From Pectobacterium wasabiae CFBP 3304 (GTDB lineage Bacteria > Pseudomonadota > Gammaproteobacteria > Enterobacterales > Enterobacteriaceae): a stretch of DNA of 64,000 nucleotides. The stretch is taken from contig NZ_CP015750.1 of assembly GCF_001742185.1 (NCBI RefSeq), positions 4,960,001 through 5,024,000 of the forward strand, written 5' to 3'. The first letter of the stretch is position 1. Each line of letters starts with the position of its first letter. Shown one piece after another: positions 1-9,345 of this stretch. A program made the translations under genes and the position numbers. The notes under the pieces are model-generated. The model searched no databases. It was not told where the DNA came from and saw nothing but the letters and a program-made list of their open reading frames with translations.

Positions 1-156
1 TATAAGTTATTGTTATGATAGGGATGCTACTATTCCACCACGTTCAGATCAAGCAGATTATCGGCATGAGAAACCATATTTATGCTGAATCGAGAACAGA
101 AGACGGCGAGTGTCGCGCGACAAAAAATCGCGACGACGTAGGAAGGAAAAGTCCTA

Positions 157-182
157 CCCAGTCAGGAAAATGCTGGCTGGGC
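157..182 (-). terminator. Probable terminator hairpin downstream of cbl
   Basis: An imperfect inverted repeat (CCCAGTCAG at 157-165 against CTGGCTGGG at 173-181) lies about 27 bases past the cbl stop codon. On the minus strand only a short interrupted T-run follows the stem, so termination strength is uncertain. Confidence 0.4.
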
Positions 183-208
183 ATCAGGTTAGGAAGGTGT
201 GTCACGAC

Positions 209-1162
209 TCAAATTTGGTAATCAATCACCGCTTCATCGTTATCTGAGAACACCTTGTCCTTAATTTCATCCAGCGACAGTTCGGTGTTGCACAACTGAA
301 TAAATTTCCAGGCATAGTTACGTTGTAATTGACCCTTTTTTAGCCCCAGCCAAACCGTGTTGGCTTCAAATAAGTGTTCGGCATTCAACCGTACCAGCCC
401 CTTATCACGCACGGGATCGTATGACATATCGGCCAGAATTCCAACGCCGAGCCCCAGCTCAACATAGGTTTTAATCACATCCGAATCCTGTGCGCTCAGC
501 GTAATTTCCGGCGACATCCCCGCCGCATGAAACGCACGATCCAGTCGTGAACGCCCCGTTATCCCGTGACGATAGGTAATCAGCGGTTCCGCATTGAGCA
601 TCTCCAGCGTAATCACGGGTTTTTCCGTCAACGGATGGTGCTCCGGCACAATCACCGAATGGTGCCAGCGGTAGTAGGAGAACGCTGCTAGCGAAGGATC
701 GTTAATTAATTGTTCGCTGGCAATACCGATATCGGCTTCGCCAGAATGAAGCATCGCCACGATTTCATCCGGCGTACCCTGATTCAACACCAGTCGCACC
801 TGCGGATACAAAGAACGGAAGGCTTTAATCACTGGCGGCAAACTGTAACGCGCCTGCGTATGCGTAGTTGCTATCACCAGTTGCCCGGTGTCGTTATTGG
901 TGAAAACATTCGCTAACCGACGAATGTTGCTCGCGTCATTAAGAATGCGCTCAGCCACCACCAGCAGCTCTTTTCCCGGCTCGGTCATCCCTAACAGGCG
1001 CTTACCACGACGGATAAAGATTTCAATCCCCAGCTCCTCTTCCAGCTCGCGGATATGGCGACTCACGCCGGATTGAGAGGTAAACAGCGTATTCGCTACC
1101 TCGGTCAGGTTGTAGTTACACCGTGCTGATTCACGAATAATCTTCAGTTGCTGAAAGTTCAC
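209..1162 (-). CDS. cbl: LysR-type regulator Cbl (CysB-like, sulfonate/sulfur starvation)
   Basis: This 317-residue protein is a LysR-family transcription factor that I recognise as Cbl rather than its paralogue CysB. It opens with MNFQQLKIIRE, has the winged HTH over about residues 1-60 (TSQSGVSRHIRELE), and ends DEIKDKVF...EEAVIDYQI-like, as enterobacterial Cbl does. The periplasmic-binding-like effector domain follows from about residue 90 and contains the ATTHTQARY and ITGRSR segments shared with CysB. In E. coli Cbl activates tau and ssu genes for use of alternative sulfur sources when sulfate or APS is low. No sulfonate genes are adjacent here, so its targets lie elsewhere. Length is normal for the family. 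Confidence 0.93.
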   Translation of the reverse strand: MNFQQLKIIRESARCNYNLTEVANTLFTSQSGVSRHIRELEEELGIEIFIRRGKRLLGMTEPGKELLVVAERILNDASNIRRLANVFTNNDTGQLVIATTHTQARYSLPPVIKAFRSLYPQVRLVLNQGTPDEIVAMLHSGEADIGIASEQLINDPSLAAFSYYRWHHSVIVPEHHPLTEKPVITLEMLNAEPLITYRHGITGRSRLDRAFHAAGMSPEITLSAQDSDVIKTYVELGLGVGILADMSYDPVRDKGLVRLNAEHLFEANTVWLGLKKGQLQRNYAWKFIQLCNTELSLDEIKDKVFSDNDEAVIDYQI

Positions 1163-1510
1163 CTTTCACTCCCTTGCTCTTTATTACAGATAACAACATT
1201 GATCCAAGGAATGAGAGGCAGAACAAATAAGCAAATGGAGTTGATTATATTTTTTTATACTAACGGTATGTCTACTACGCTAGATTACCTAACAAGGAAT
1301 AGACATAAATAGTAAAATCAAAAGGTTAAATAAAAACCTTTTTATGTCACACACCACGTCAATCAACCATTTCGCTATGATTTATGCCTTTCTGATCTAT
1401 TTACCTCGGCGTTTTTATTCCTATTTTCGATATTACTTCCTCCACTAAACTTCAAGCGGGCGTGCTATCACTGCTATGATGGAAAGCAGGATCAGAGACT
1501 AGGTAGCAGC
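1163..1510. other. Divergent intergenic region, cbl / AraC regulator
   Basis: This 348-bp AT-rich gap separates the two divergent regulator genes and must hold both promoters. I see no clear operator, RNA gene or ORF in it. Confidence 0.5.
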
Positions 1511-2344
1511 ATGCAGGGCGTACCGGAACACTTTACCGATGAAAGAGATTATGCCCAGTTTCGGCACTTGCCGACGCTCCCCGGCATCGAGCTTTACCAC
1601 GCGCATGTCTGCCGCTATGCCTTTGAACCACACACGCACGAAGCGTTTGGCATCGGCACCATTGATGCTGGCGCGGAGCGATTCCGCTATCGTGGTGCCA
1701 AACATATTGCGCCTGTCGATTCGTTAGTGTTGATGAACCCCGATGAACTGCACACGGGGGAATCTGCCACGGAAGATGGCTGGCGTTATCGCATGATCTA
1801 CATTCCGCCCGATGTGCTGGAGAGCGTCTCCGGCGAGAAAGGTTGGTGGTTTACCGACGTCGTGCGCCACGATCCCGCGACCGCGCGCCAACTGGCTATG
1901 ACGCTAGCCGCCATGTGGCAGACGACCGACCCCTTGGCGAGTGAGAGTTTGCTGCTGTCGCTGATTGCGCTTTTCCGACCCCACGCGCGCATTGCACAGC
2001 GTCAAATTATTGAACCGTTCCATCGCTTTGATGTGGTGAAAGCCTATCTGCGGGAGAATTTCGCCCACACCATTACCTTAAAAGAGCTGGCGGCGCTGGT
2101 TTCCCTCAGTCCATATCATTTCCTGCGCCAGTTCAAAGCACAGTTTCACGTGACACCACACCAGATGCTGATGGCGATTCGGCTGTATGAAGCTAAACAA
2201 CTCCTGACGCGGGGTATGGCCGCCGCTCATGTTGCCGTCGCCGTTGGATTAACCGATCAGGCGCACCTGACTCGTACCTTTGCTCAGCGCTATGGCGTCA
2301 CACCTATTCGCTATCAAAAGCAGGTTTATCCGGTTCTGCGCTAG
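1511..2344 (+). CDS. AraC-family transcriptional regulator
   Basis: The protein has 277 residues. The N-terminal half is a cupin-like AraC sensing domain (His-rich HAHVCRYAFEPHTHEAF near residues 34-50, and a NPDELHTGE segment near residue 76). The C-terminal 100 residues carry the two helix-turn-helix motifs of AraC proteins (TLKELAALVSLSPYHFLRQFK and the VAVGLTDQAHLTRTFAQRYG region). It lies 118 bp upstream of a same-strand DMT-family transporter gene, and such pairs often consist of a regulator and the exporter it controls. The effector is unknown. Confidence 0.85.
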   Translation: MQGVPEHFTDERDYAQFRHLPTLPGIELYHAHVCRYAFEPHTHEAFGIGTIDAGAERFRYRGAKHIAPVDSLVLMNPDELHTGESATEDGWRYRMIYIPPDVLESVSGEKGWWFTDVVRHDPATARQLAMTLAAMWQTTDPLASESLLLSLIALFRPHARIAQRQIIEPFHRFDVVKAYLRENFAHTITLKELAALVSLSPYHFLRQFKAQFHVTPHQMLMAIRLYEAKQLLTRGMAAAHVAVAVGLTDQAHLTRTFAQRYGVTPIRYQKQVYPVLR

Positions 2345-2462
2345 CCTTTTTAGTGCGAATACTTTCAGCGCCCCCGATGACAAACAGCAATATTCTACAA
2401 TAATTCATCGCCGACTCTCCCTAGACTGGCGCGATGAGATATTGTGAACAAACAGGTTTATC

Positions 2463-3458
2463 ATGCTGATAGGTGTTTTATTTGCGCTTGCCGCTGGACT
2501 AATGTGGGGGCTAATTTTTGTTGGGCCGCTGCTCGTACCGGACTATTCTGCCGCGTTGCAGTCCACAGGGCGCTATCTGGCTTTTGGGTTGATTGCTCTG
2601 CCGCTGGCCTGGCTCGATCGCCGCCGCCTGCGCCAACTCACCCGCAGCGACTGGCTGGAAGCCACGAAGCTCACCGTTATCGGTAACCTGCTGTACTACT
2701 TCCTGCTTGCCAGCGCGATCCAACGCACCGGGGCACCAATATCAACGATGATTATCGGCACGCTGCCCGTCGTGATTTCCGTCACCGCCAATCTGTTGTA
2801 CAGCAAGCATGATGGCCGCGTGGCGTGGCGTCGGCTTCTCCCTTCGCTATTGCTGATTGCCGCCGGACTGGTCTGCGTCAATATTGCCGAGCTGAAGGGA
2901 AATACGGCTACATTCGATGTATGGCGCTACGCCAGTGGCATTGCGATGGCGTTTTGTGCGGTCATTTGCTGGACCTGGTATCCGCTGCGCAACGCACGCT
3001 GGCTGCGCGACCACAAAAGCAATACGCCGCTTACCTGGGCCACCGCACAGGGGCTAGTCACACTACCGCTGGCACTGTTGGGCTATATGCTGGTGTGCAG
3101 CCACCTGGCGCTGACGGATGAGATGTTTACGCAACCGTTCGGCCCACGGCCTGAAGTTTTCATTCCACTGATGATTGCGATTGGTCTGTTTTGTTCATGG
3201 ATCGGTACGTTATTCTGGAACGAGGCGAGCCAGCGCCTGCCGACGGTGCTGGTCGGGCCGCTGATTGTGTTTGAAACGTTGGCGGGACTGACCTATGCCT
3301 TCATCATTCGACAATCCTGGCCGCCGCTGCTAACGCTGTGCGGCATCGCCTGCCTGATTGTTGGCGTGATCTACGCCATGCGGGTGAAACCGGAACCTGT
3401 AGTTGTGAAAAAATCAACGGTGGTAGAAGTACAGGTGCCGATTTCACGGGCAAAGTGA
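2463..3458 (+). CDS. EamA/DMT-superfamily inner-membrane transporter
   Basis: The 331-residue protein has about ten hydrophobic segments arranged as two five-helix EamA repeats, with basic loops such as LDRRRLRQL between helices 2 and 3. This is typical of drug/metabolite transporters, which export or import small metabolites. It begins at the ATG of MLIGVLFALAAGLMWG and ends in a polar tail (KPEPVVVKKSTVVEV). The preceding AraC-type regulator probably controls it. The substrate cannot be told from sequence. Confidence 0.85.
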   Translation: MLIGVLFALAAGLMWGLIFVGPLLVPDYSAALQSTGRYLAFGLIALPLAWLDRRRLRQLTRSDWLEATKLTVIGNLLYYFLLASAIQRTGAPISTMIIGTLPVVISVTANLLYSKHDGRVAWRRLLPSLLLIAAGLVCVNIAELKGNTATFDVWRYASGIAMAFCAVICWTWYPLRNARWLRDHKSNTPLTWATAQGLVTLPLALLGYMLVCSHLALTDEMFTQPFGPRPEVFIPLMIAIGLFCSWIGTLFWNEASQRLPTVLVGPLIVFETLAGLTYAFIIRQSWPPLLTLCGIACLIVGVIYAMRVKPEPVVVKKSTVVEVQVPISRAK

Positions 3459-3489
3459 AGGCGAGTGAGAAAATAAGGCAAATCGTCCG

Positions 3490-3987
3490 TTATGTCCGGT
3501 TTGCCAGCTTCTGAAACAGCTCTGTCAGTTGCGCTTCATCCCTTGCCCCTTGATGCTGATCGGTCACCTTGCCGTTAGCATCAATAATAAATGACGTTGG
3601 CGTGCCGCTGACCTGATAGCGCTCTTTGGTTATACCCAACTGATCCCGCACCACCGGATACGTCACGCTATGATGTGCCAGCATCGAGGTGATATCTACG
3701 CCGTCAGGATCGGTGTTGACCGCCACAACGACCACTTTATCGCCATACTCCTTGCTCAACTTCTCCAGCGCCCCCATTTCGATCATGCAGCCACCGCAGC
3801 CCGACGACCAAAAATTCAGGTACACACTTTTCCCCTGCCAGCGCGACAGGTCCACCTGCTGACCAGCCAGATCGTAGGCTGCCAGCGCAGGTGCCTGCGC
3901 CCCGACGCTAACCTGTTCTTCCTTACAGCCACTCAGCGCCACAGCGCCCAGCAGGCAAAGCGCAGTAATACCGTTACGCCATTTCAT
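3490..3987 (-). CDS. TlpA/ResA-like thioredoxin-fold lipoprotein of the FetMP iron operon
   Basis: I start the gene at the internal ATG at 3987 (MKWRNGITALCLL), because this gives a lipoprotein signal with lipobox LSGC; the upstream extension lacks such features. The mature domain is thioredoxin-like, with FWSSGCGGCMIEMG holding a CGGC redox pair and the SGTPTSFIID cis-proline segment. The start overlaps the preceding ABC ATPase by 14 bases, so it is the last gene of the iron operon. Related Ftr1/P19 loci in Campylobacter also end in thioredoxin-like genes, and the role there is presumed to be redox support of iron or copper handling in the periplasm. Confidence 0.85.
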   Translation of the reverse strand: MKWRNGITALCLLGAVALSGCKEEQVSVGAQAPALAAYDLAGQQVDLSRWQGKSVYLNFWSSGCGGCMIEMGALEKLSKEYGDKVVVVAVNTDPDGVDITSMLAHHSVTYPVVRDQLGITKERYQVSGTPTSFIIDANGKVTDQHQGARDEAQLTELFQKLANRT

Positions 3988-4690
3988 GATGATTGACCTC
4001 TTCACCAAAATATTTGCCGTGTTGCAGGCGGATAATGCGATCGGCAAACCGCCCCAATTCAGGATTGTGCGTCACCATCACAATGGTACGCCCCTGCCGA
4101 TGCAGATCTTTCAACAGATCCAACACCCGTCGTTCATTCTCTTCGTCCAGATTTCCCGTTGGTTCATCGGCGAAAATCACCGGAGGTTCATTCACCAGCG
4201 CGCGGGCAATACAGACACGCTGTTGTTCACCGCCGGAAAGCTGGCTGGGTAAGTGATCCACACGATGCGCCAGCCCAACCTGTTCAAGCACGCGCTGTGC
4301 CGCCGCTTCATCTACCACGCTGTGGTAATGCTGCGCCAGCATCACATTCTCCAAAGCAGTCAAAAACGGAATCAGGTGGAATTGTTGGAATACCAGCCCA
4401 ATTTTATCAGCACGGAACTGTCGCCGTCCTTCCTCGTCCAGCCCTGCGGCATCGACGCCGTCCAGCAGCACCTGCCCTTCGCTGACCGTATCCAGACAGG
4501 TAAGAATATTCATCAACGTGGTTTTACCGGAACCGGACGCGCCCATGATGGCGACAAATTCACCGCGCGCGATGCGGATATTGATATCTTCCAGCGCGGT
4601 AACCTGACCAAAGCGTTTATAGAGCTGGCGAGTTTCAATCACCGCTTCCGCTGCCTGCGCCCTTTCCTGCACGTTCACCTCTACAGACAT
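3974..4690 (-). CDS. ABC transporter ATP-binding protein, MacB/LolD type
   Basis: The protein has 238 residues. It carries Walker A GASGSGKTT (near residue 50), a Q-loop FQQFH, signature LSGGEQQR, Walker B VIFADEPTGNLD and the H-loop VTHNPE. This is the MacB/LolD class that works with FtsX-like permeases, and two such permeases lie just upstream. The complex probably couples ATP hydrolysis to periplasmic conformational work rather than to classical import. The gap to the permease gene is 4 bases, which indicates translational coupling. Confidence 0.9.
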   Translation of the reverse strand: MSVEVNVQERAQAAEAVIETRQLYKRFGQVTALEDINIRIARGEFVAIMGASGSGKTTLMNILTCLDTVSEGQVLLDGVDAAGLDEEGRRQFRADKIGLVFQQFHLIPFLTALENVMLAQHYHSVVDEAAAQRVLEQVGLAHRVDHLPSQLSGGEQQRVCIARALVNEPPVIFADEPTGNLDEENERRVLDLLKDLHRQGRTIVMVTHNPELGRFADRIIRLQHGKYFGEEVNHHEMA

Positions 4691-4694
4691 CGAC

Positions 4695-5816
4695 CTACTC
4701 TCCTTTCAAAACTTTGGCCGGTTCGACATAAATCGCCCGCCGGGTAGGAACCACGGCGGCAACCGCCGCGACCAGCAAAGACAGCCCTAGCGTGAGCGGG
4801 AACACCGGCAAACGCAGGGAAATAGTCGCGTTGAATACCGCCATGCCTAACACCTGTGCCAACAAGTAGCCCAACAGCGAACCGCACACCACGGCCGCCA
4901 GTGCGATAATGCCGGTTTCCGCCAGCATTTGCCGGATGATGTCTCGTCCACTTGCACCCAGTGCTTTCTGTAACGCAAACTCGCGCGCGCGTTCGCCGAC
5001 AATCGCCATCAGCGTGGTGTTCACACACAGTGAAGACAAAACGAGGATCACCGCCGAAACCAGCCCCATCAGCCCTTTGATTTTATTCAGCACCTGACCT
5101 TCCGACGCCGACACTTTCAAAATTGGGCGGATCTCCAACTGCGGATATTGCTGCTGGAGTTGTGCAGCAAAACGATCGACCTGCCCCAGATCGTTGCTGA
5201 CGCTGAGCAACGCATTGCTGATCGCACCTTCTTTATCCAACCATTTTTGCGCCAGATCCAGATTCACGATCAGCATGTTGTCCGTCGCATCGCCGGATTC
5301 CACAATGCCTTTAATCTGCAAGCGCTGCTTCCCGCCGTCCCCCACCAGCGTGATGCTGTCACCGACTTTGACGTTTAATCGCTCTGCCAGTTTCACCCCG
5401 ATCATGGCATTACGATCGTCGAAGCTCACACCAATCCAGTTGCCCGTGACCTGCCAATACGGCGCTAGCTGGCGCAGCGATTCGAACCACACGCCCATCA
5501 GCACCACTTTCTCCAGTTCTGTACGTGCCATGCCGTACAGATAAGGGCTGGATGCATTGATTAGCCCCGCGGGTGCGTTGTCGATAATCGGCTGAAAGGT
5601 GCTTTGTGGAATCGTATTACCGCGCGCCGGGCCGATGTAAAAATTGGCACCAAAGGTGCGCAGTTCCTGGCTCATCTTGGCGTTGATATCAAAATAGACG
5701 GCGGACATCGCTGTCACAATCGCCGCCCCAACCATCAGTGCAGCGAACACCACGCTGACACGCTGCATACGCAACCTCAGCGCGCGAAACACCAAACGCC
5801 AGAACATGCTATTCAT
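4695..5816 (-). CDS. FtsX-like ABC permease 1 of the FetMP iron operon
   Basis: The protein has about 373 residues when started at MNSMFWRLV (5816). It contains one N-terminal membrane helix, a large periplasmic MacB-PCD-like domain, and three C-terminal helices with the conserved GERAREFALQKALGASGRDI cytosolic loop of FtsX/MacB permeases. The gene starts 8 bases after the stop of the paralogous permease upstream; a longer start at 5864 would overlap that gene. Tandem permeases of this type plus one ATPase are a fixed feature of Ftr1/P19-linked iron loci. Confidence 0.88.
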   Translation of the reverse strand: MNSMFWRLVFRALRLRMQRVSVVFAALMVGAAIVTAMSAVYFDINAKMSQELRTFGANFYIGPARGNTIPQSTFQPIIDNAPAGLINASSPYLYGMARTELEKVVLMGVWFESLRQLAPYWQVTGNWIGVSFDDRNAMIGVKLAERLNVKVGDSITLVGDGGKQRLQIKGIVESGDATDNMLIVNLDLAQKWLDKEGAISNALLSVSNDLGQVDRFAAQLQQQYPQLEIRPILKVSASEGQVLNKIKGLMGLVSAVILVLSSLCVNTTLMAIVGERAREFALQKALGASGRDIIRQMLAETGIIALAAVVCGSLLGYLLAQVLGMAVFNATISLRLPVFPLTLGLSLLVAAVAAVVPTRRAIYVEPAKVLKGE

Positions 5817-5823
5817 CCAGCCA

Positions 5824-7113
5824 TTAGCGCCCATACAGCACCTCCACCGGATACAGTTTGGCAATGCGCCGCGCAGGGAACCACGTTCCGATGATGGCGA
5901 TCAGCATTGAGATCACCAGTACGCAGGGGATGACGATCCACGCGAAGCTCAGCGGTACACCGAACAGCATCAGGCCAATCGCTTTTGCCAGCCCCCAACC
6001 AGCGACACAGCCCGCGATACCGCCCGCCAGACCACTCAGAGCCGCTTCGAGATAAAACAGCAGCATGATTTGCCACTGTCTTGCACCCAGCGCTTTCATC
6101 AGCCCGATTTCTTTGGCGCGTTCCATGATAGTGCTGGTCATCAGCGAGGCGATCCCCATTGCAGAAGCCACCAGCGCCGCAAAGGTCACTACCGCCAATA
6201 GCAGTTGAATCTTGTCTATCACCACACCTTCTGAGGCTGCGACCTGCCAGATGGGGCGCACAACCGAACCGGAAATCGCCTCTTCCAACTGGTGCGCAAT
6301 CGAAGATACATACGCGGTGCAGTACCAGAGGTCATATTCTTCGGCGTTGAGTGCTTCCAGATTTTCACGCGCCCGCCGCGACAGTTCATTTTCCGGTACG
6401 GTGAGCGCCGACACGCGAATGGCCTGAATTTTACCCGCCAGTCCTAGCAGAGATTGCACCGTTGCCAGCGGCATCACCAAACGACCTTCCTCATCACCAC
6501 CGCTGCTCAGAATGCCGCTAATTTCCACCGTCGCGTCGCCTTTCAAACCGTGCAGCGCGAGTTTATCCCCTACTTTCCAGCCCGTTTGCGTCGCCAGTTG
6601 TTTCCCTACCAGCGCCTGCGCCACATTTTCCGTCGTCACCGGTTCCTGCGGCCACTGCCCTGCCACCTGCCAGTAAGGACTAACAGCCAGTTGTCCCGTG
6701 CGATAGTCTTCCTCATCCGGCACCGCGACAGGCTGGGAAAAGAAGGTGCCCAATACGGCAACCGGCTGGCCATTAATCTCGACATCGCCGCTCAACAGCG
6801 GAGCGAAGCCGACAATGTTATTACGCCAGAAGATATCTTTGATGTTCGGCAGCTCAGCCTCATCGAGGAAGTCCTGTCCTTCCAGCGGATTGCTGCGTTC
6901 GCCAAACAGCGCAGGCAACGCCGCCTGACCTGCTGGCTCAATCAAAATATTCGCGCCGTAGGACTTCAACTCGCGCGCCATTTTATCGCCGATGTCTATG
7001 GACACCGCCAGCAGCGCGGAGATCAGCCCCGCCGCCAAAAACACGGTCAACACCGCCAGCGATTTGCGCCGAATATTTCTGCGCCAGGACTGGCGTAACA
7101 GTCGCCACAGCAT
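5824..7113 (-). CDS. FtsX-like ABC permease 2 of the FetMP iron operon
   Basis: The protein has 429 residues and the same architecture as its downstream neighbour: an N-terminal helix (LAVLTVFLAAGLISALLAV), a periplasmic domain from about 45 to 300, and three C-terminal helices with the loop TIMERAKEIGLMKALGARQ. It ends YPVEVLYGR. It lies 2 bases after the DUF2318 gene and is therefore cotranscribed. It is presumed to pair with permease 1 and the ATPase. Confidence 0.88.
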   Translation of the reverse strand: MLWRLLRQSWRRNIRRKSLAVLTVFLAAGLISALLAVSIDIGDKMARELKSYGANILIEPAGQAALPALFGERSNPLEGQDFLDEAELPNIKDIFWRNNIVGFAPLLSGDVEINGQPVAVLGTFFSQPVAVPDEEDYRTGQLAVSPYWQVAGQWPQEPVTTENVAQALVGKQLATQTGWKVGDKLALHGLKGDATVEISGILSSGGDEEGRLVMPLATVQSLLGLAGKIQAIRVSALTVPENELSRRARENLEALNAEEYDLWYCTAYVSSIAHQLEEAISGSVVRPIWQVAASEGVVIDKIQLLLAVVTFAALVASAMGIASLMTSTIMERAKEIGLMKALGARQWQIMLLFYLEAALSGLAGGIAGCVAGWGLAKAIGLMLFGVPLSFAWIVIPCVLVISMLIAIIGTWFPARRIAKLYPVEVLYGR

Positions 7114-7115
7114 GA

Positions 7116-8513
7116 TTATTCCTCCTCCACCGGTTCGCCTGCCGCTGCTTTGGCCGTGGCAAACTTCGCGGGACTTTCGCGGAAACGGTTATAGTTCGCT
7201 TCTGACGAGAAGAAGTAGGTTTTACCGCCGTAGCGATATTTATGCTCTGCGGTCACGTTGGTCAGCTTGGAACCATCAACCGGATCAACCACTTCCATCG
7301 ACACTACCGTCGAGAAGTAGTTAGTACCTGCCGCCAACGAGGCTCGCCCAATCACCAATTCATTGTCGTCGTTGCTCCACCCTTCAATCGGGACCGGATT
7401 ACAGCCCCCCGCCTTCCCGATAGAAGGGATGAAAATATGCACACCGCACGCGACACAAATAACCTGATTACCTTCCATCACGTAGCCCTGATCGCCGCAC
7501 AGCAGGCAGGCATCAAACACCACGCCCAGACGCAGGCGATCGGGATAGCGGTTAATGATGAAAAAGCGCACAGCCTTGCCGTCATCGGCAATCCACACGA
7601 AGCGATGCAGCTTGCCATCACGCACCTGCTCAATCGGAATATGCACCTTGCCATCGGCCGCCAACGTCACCGGCTGCGCTTCCGACAGACGAGGCGGCTG
7701 CGACGCGACCTTGTCCCAATAGAGCTGAGCGAAGACGACAACCAGCAGCGCCGTGACTGTCGCCAGCAGCGTGCGACGCACGGTGCGGTAGCCTGCCGTC
7801 GCTTTACGCTTTTCAATCGCCTCATGCGTAACCCGCACCTCACGACGTGCATGCAACAGCGGCCAAACCAGCCCCGCTGCCAATACCGCCATGAATAGCG
7901 CACTGAGGTAATTTAATAAATACGCACTGTTGGTGACGTGTGCCACATAGCTCAGGCGTGGCTTGGTTAGCCCAAGCGCTTGTAATTTCATCAGCAACAG
8001 CAGCAGGTTACCGCTTATCGGCAACAACAGAAGTACGACCAGCAACGCCAGCAGCGGCCAACGCAGTAAAGAAATGCGACGCACAATCATGCCGCACAGC
8101 GCGGCGCAAAATACCAGCCAGCCAAACGCCAGCACTACGGCGCTGAAATTCAGCAGCAGATCGGTATTCACCACATGGGTGGACGTTAACGCAGTCAGAT
8201 TGGGATCGCTGCCCCACTGTACCGCAGCGCCTGCTACTAGCAACGCCTGCCACAGATAACCGAGACGCGGATGGGAAAAACACTGGCAGGCAAGAAACAG
8301 GATCAAGGCAAGCGCTTGAAGCACTGTAAACCCAAGCAGAAACGCTCGCCCGTTAGGAAAATGAACGCCAATAAACGTACCGGCACACAGCGCCAGCAGT
8401 GTGATCCAGCTCAGCGGCCCGATCGTCGGCGTGGAACGATGACTCCAGCTCAACCCCAGTAATAGTGCAATCGGCAGGAAGGATTGGAGTGTCGTGATAA
8501 AGAAATAACTCAT
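7116..8513 (-). CDS. DUF2318 membrane protein with predicted Fe-S/metal centre
   Basis: I start at MSYFFITTLQSF (8513); a start at 8531 adds six unlikely residues. The first roughly 260 residues hold about nine membrane helices. The C-terminal periplasmic domain has paired cysteines (ACLLCGDQGY and CVACGVHIFIP) plus a GGCNPVPI motif, the hallmark of DUF2318, annotated in the family as an Fe-S-containing membrane domain. It sits between fetP and the permeases. The homologous Campylobacter locus places such a protein directly after p19. The role is not known; electron transfer for iron reduction is a reasonable guess. Confidence 0.85.
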   Translation of the reverse strand: MSYFFITTLQSFLPIALLLGLSWSHRSTPTIGPLSWITLLALCAGTFIGVHFPNGRAFLLGFTVLQALALILFLACQCFSHPRLGYLWQALLVAGAAVQWGSDPNLTALTSTHVVNTDLLLNFSAVVLAFGWLVFCAALCGMIVRRISLLRWPLLALLVVLLLLPISGNLLLLLMKLQALGLTKPRLSYVAHVTNSAYLLNYLSALFMAVLAAGLVWPLLHARREVRVTHEAIEKRKATAGYRTVRRTLLATVTALLVVVFAQLYWDKVASQPPRLSEAQPVTLAADGKVHIPIEQVRDGKLHRFVWIADDGKAVRFFIINRYPDRLRLGVVFDACLLCGDQGYVMEGNQVICVACGVHIFIPSIGKAGGCNPVPIEGWSNDDNELVIGRASLAAGTNYFSTVVSMEVVDPVDGSKLTNVTAEHKYRYGGKTYFFSSEANYNRFRESPAKFATAKAAAGEPVEEE

Positions 8514-8615
8514 AGGCTCGTCACACTTCACGTTACATGTGCGTTGACTGCGTTTTGCAGGTGTGTCAGTTGGGCATGATGTGTAGTGGCATCAGCACGC
8601 TGACCGAAAAATCAC

Positions 8616-8681
8616 CGTCTCTGTGGGCTGCGATAGCAAACCACAGAGACGTGAACATGCCCGCGACAGCGCATCGCGGGC
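8616..8681 (-). terminator. Two tandem hairpins between fetP and the DUF2318 gene (attenuator candidate)
   Basis: Read on the minus strand, a perfect 8-bp stem (8659-8666 with 8674-8681) is followed by a perfect 11-bp stem (CGTCTCTGTGG at 8616-8626 with its complement at 8641-8651), then a short T-run. Position after fetP suggests partial termination or an mRNA-protecting hairpin that gives fetM-fetP higher expression than the downstream genes. Confidence 0.5.
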
Positions 8682-8689
8682 AGAAGACC

Positions 8690-9217
8690 TTATTCTAAGC
8701 CGACGTATTTGAAGTCAAAGCTGACATCAAACGGTTTCCACCAGCGGCCTACACCCGTTTCACCATCGGTGTGACGGTGCATACCCGCTTTTGATGGCGG
8801 ATCGATGTGGTAAGTCACTTTGTAGTTACCCACGCCCATCATTTTGATGTTCGCGCCGTAGTGTGGGCCATCGCTGGCAACCATCGGCATGAAGGTTCCT
8901 TCCTGCTTCGCACCAGTATCGGTGTTAGTCAATGTATACGCGATGGTCAGGAACGGCATCCATTCACCGGCACCAAAACCGTTCTTGTTACCTTCAGCAG
9001 CGTGAATATCCGCTTCCAGATGGATGTCCGCTTTCGCGGCGGGCAGGCCCATCCCACGCGGTTCCATGTCGATAGGTTGCAGATAAACGGCGGCAATTTC
9101 CATTTCGTTCAGGGAAACAGGCTCACCCGCTGGATATTCTTTAAACGCCAGTGCGGCAGGCGCAGTGAAAATACCGGCAATAACGGCACCTGCAATCAGA
9201 CTTTTTTGCATATTCAT
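8690..9217 (-). CDS. fetP: Periplasmic iron-binding protein FetP (P19/Tp34 family)
   Basis: The protein has about 175 residues from the ATG at 9217, which has a GAGG nine bases upstream. A signal peptide ends near PAALA, and the mature protein starts FKEYPAGEP. It shows the P19/Tp34 metal-site features: MEIAAVYLQPIDMEPRGMG, the acidic-His cluster DIHLEADIH, and YHIDPPSKAGMHRHTD. In this family a Met/His/Glu site binds copper and iron at the dimer interface and delivers iron to the neighbouring Ftr1-type permease. It is encoded 128 bp after the fetM stop. FetMP was described in uropathogenic E. coli. Confidence 0.92.
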   Translation of the reverse strand: MNMQKSLIAGAVIAGIFTAPAALAFKEYPAGEPVSLNEMEIAAVYLQPIDMEPRGMGLPAAKADIHLEADIHAAEGNKNGFGAGEWMPFLTIAYTLTNTDTGAKQEGTFMPMVASDGPHYGANIKMMGVGNYKVTYHIDPPSKAGMHRHTDGETGVGRWWKPFDVSFDFKYVGLE

Positions 9218-9345
9218 CAAACCCATCCTCATCATCTCAGTCGTCTCCCCTACGCTTATGTCGCTAAGCGAGCAGGGGTTGTTTTATGGTTATGTTCTAC
9301 TCTTTATTGCTTTCAGTATTACAGTCACGTCAGATTCATTATTTA

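Noticed and set aside
15..221. 68-codon plus-strand ORF at the window start
   Set aside because: No family features, no ribosome site, and it runs over the cbl terminator and 3' end.
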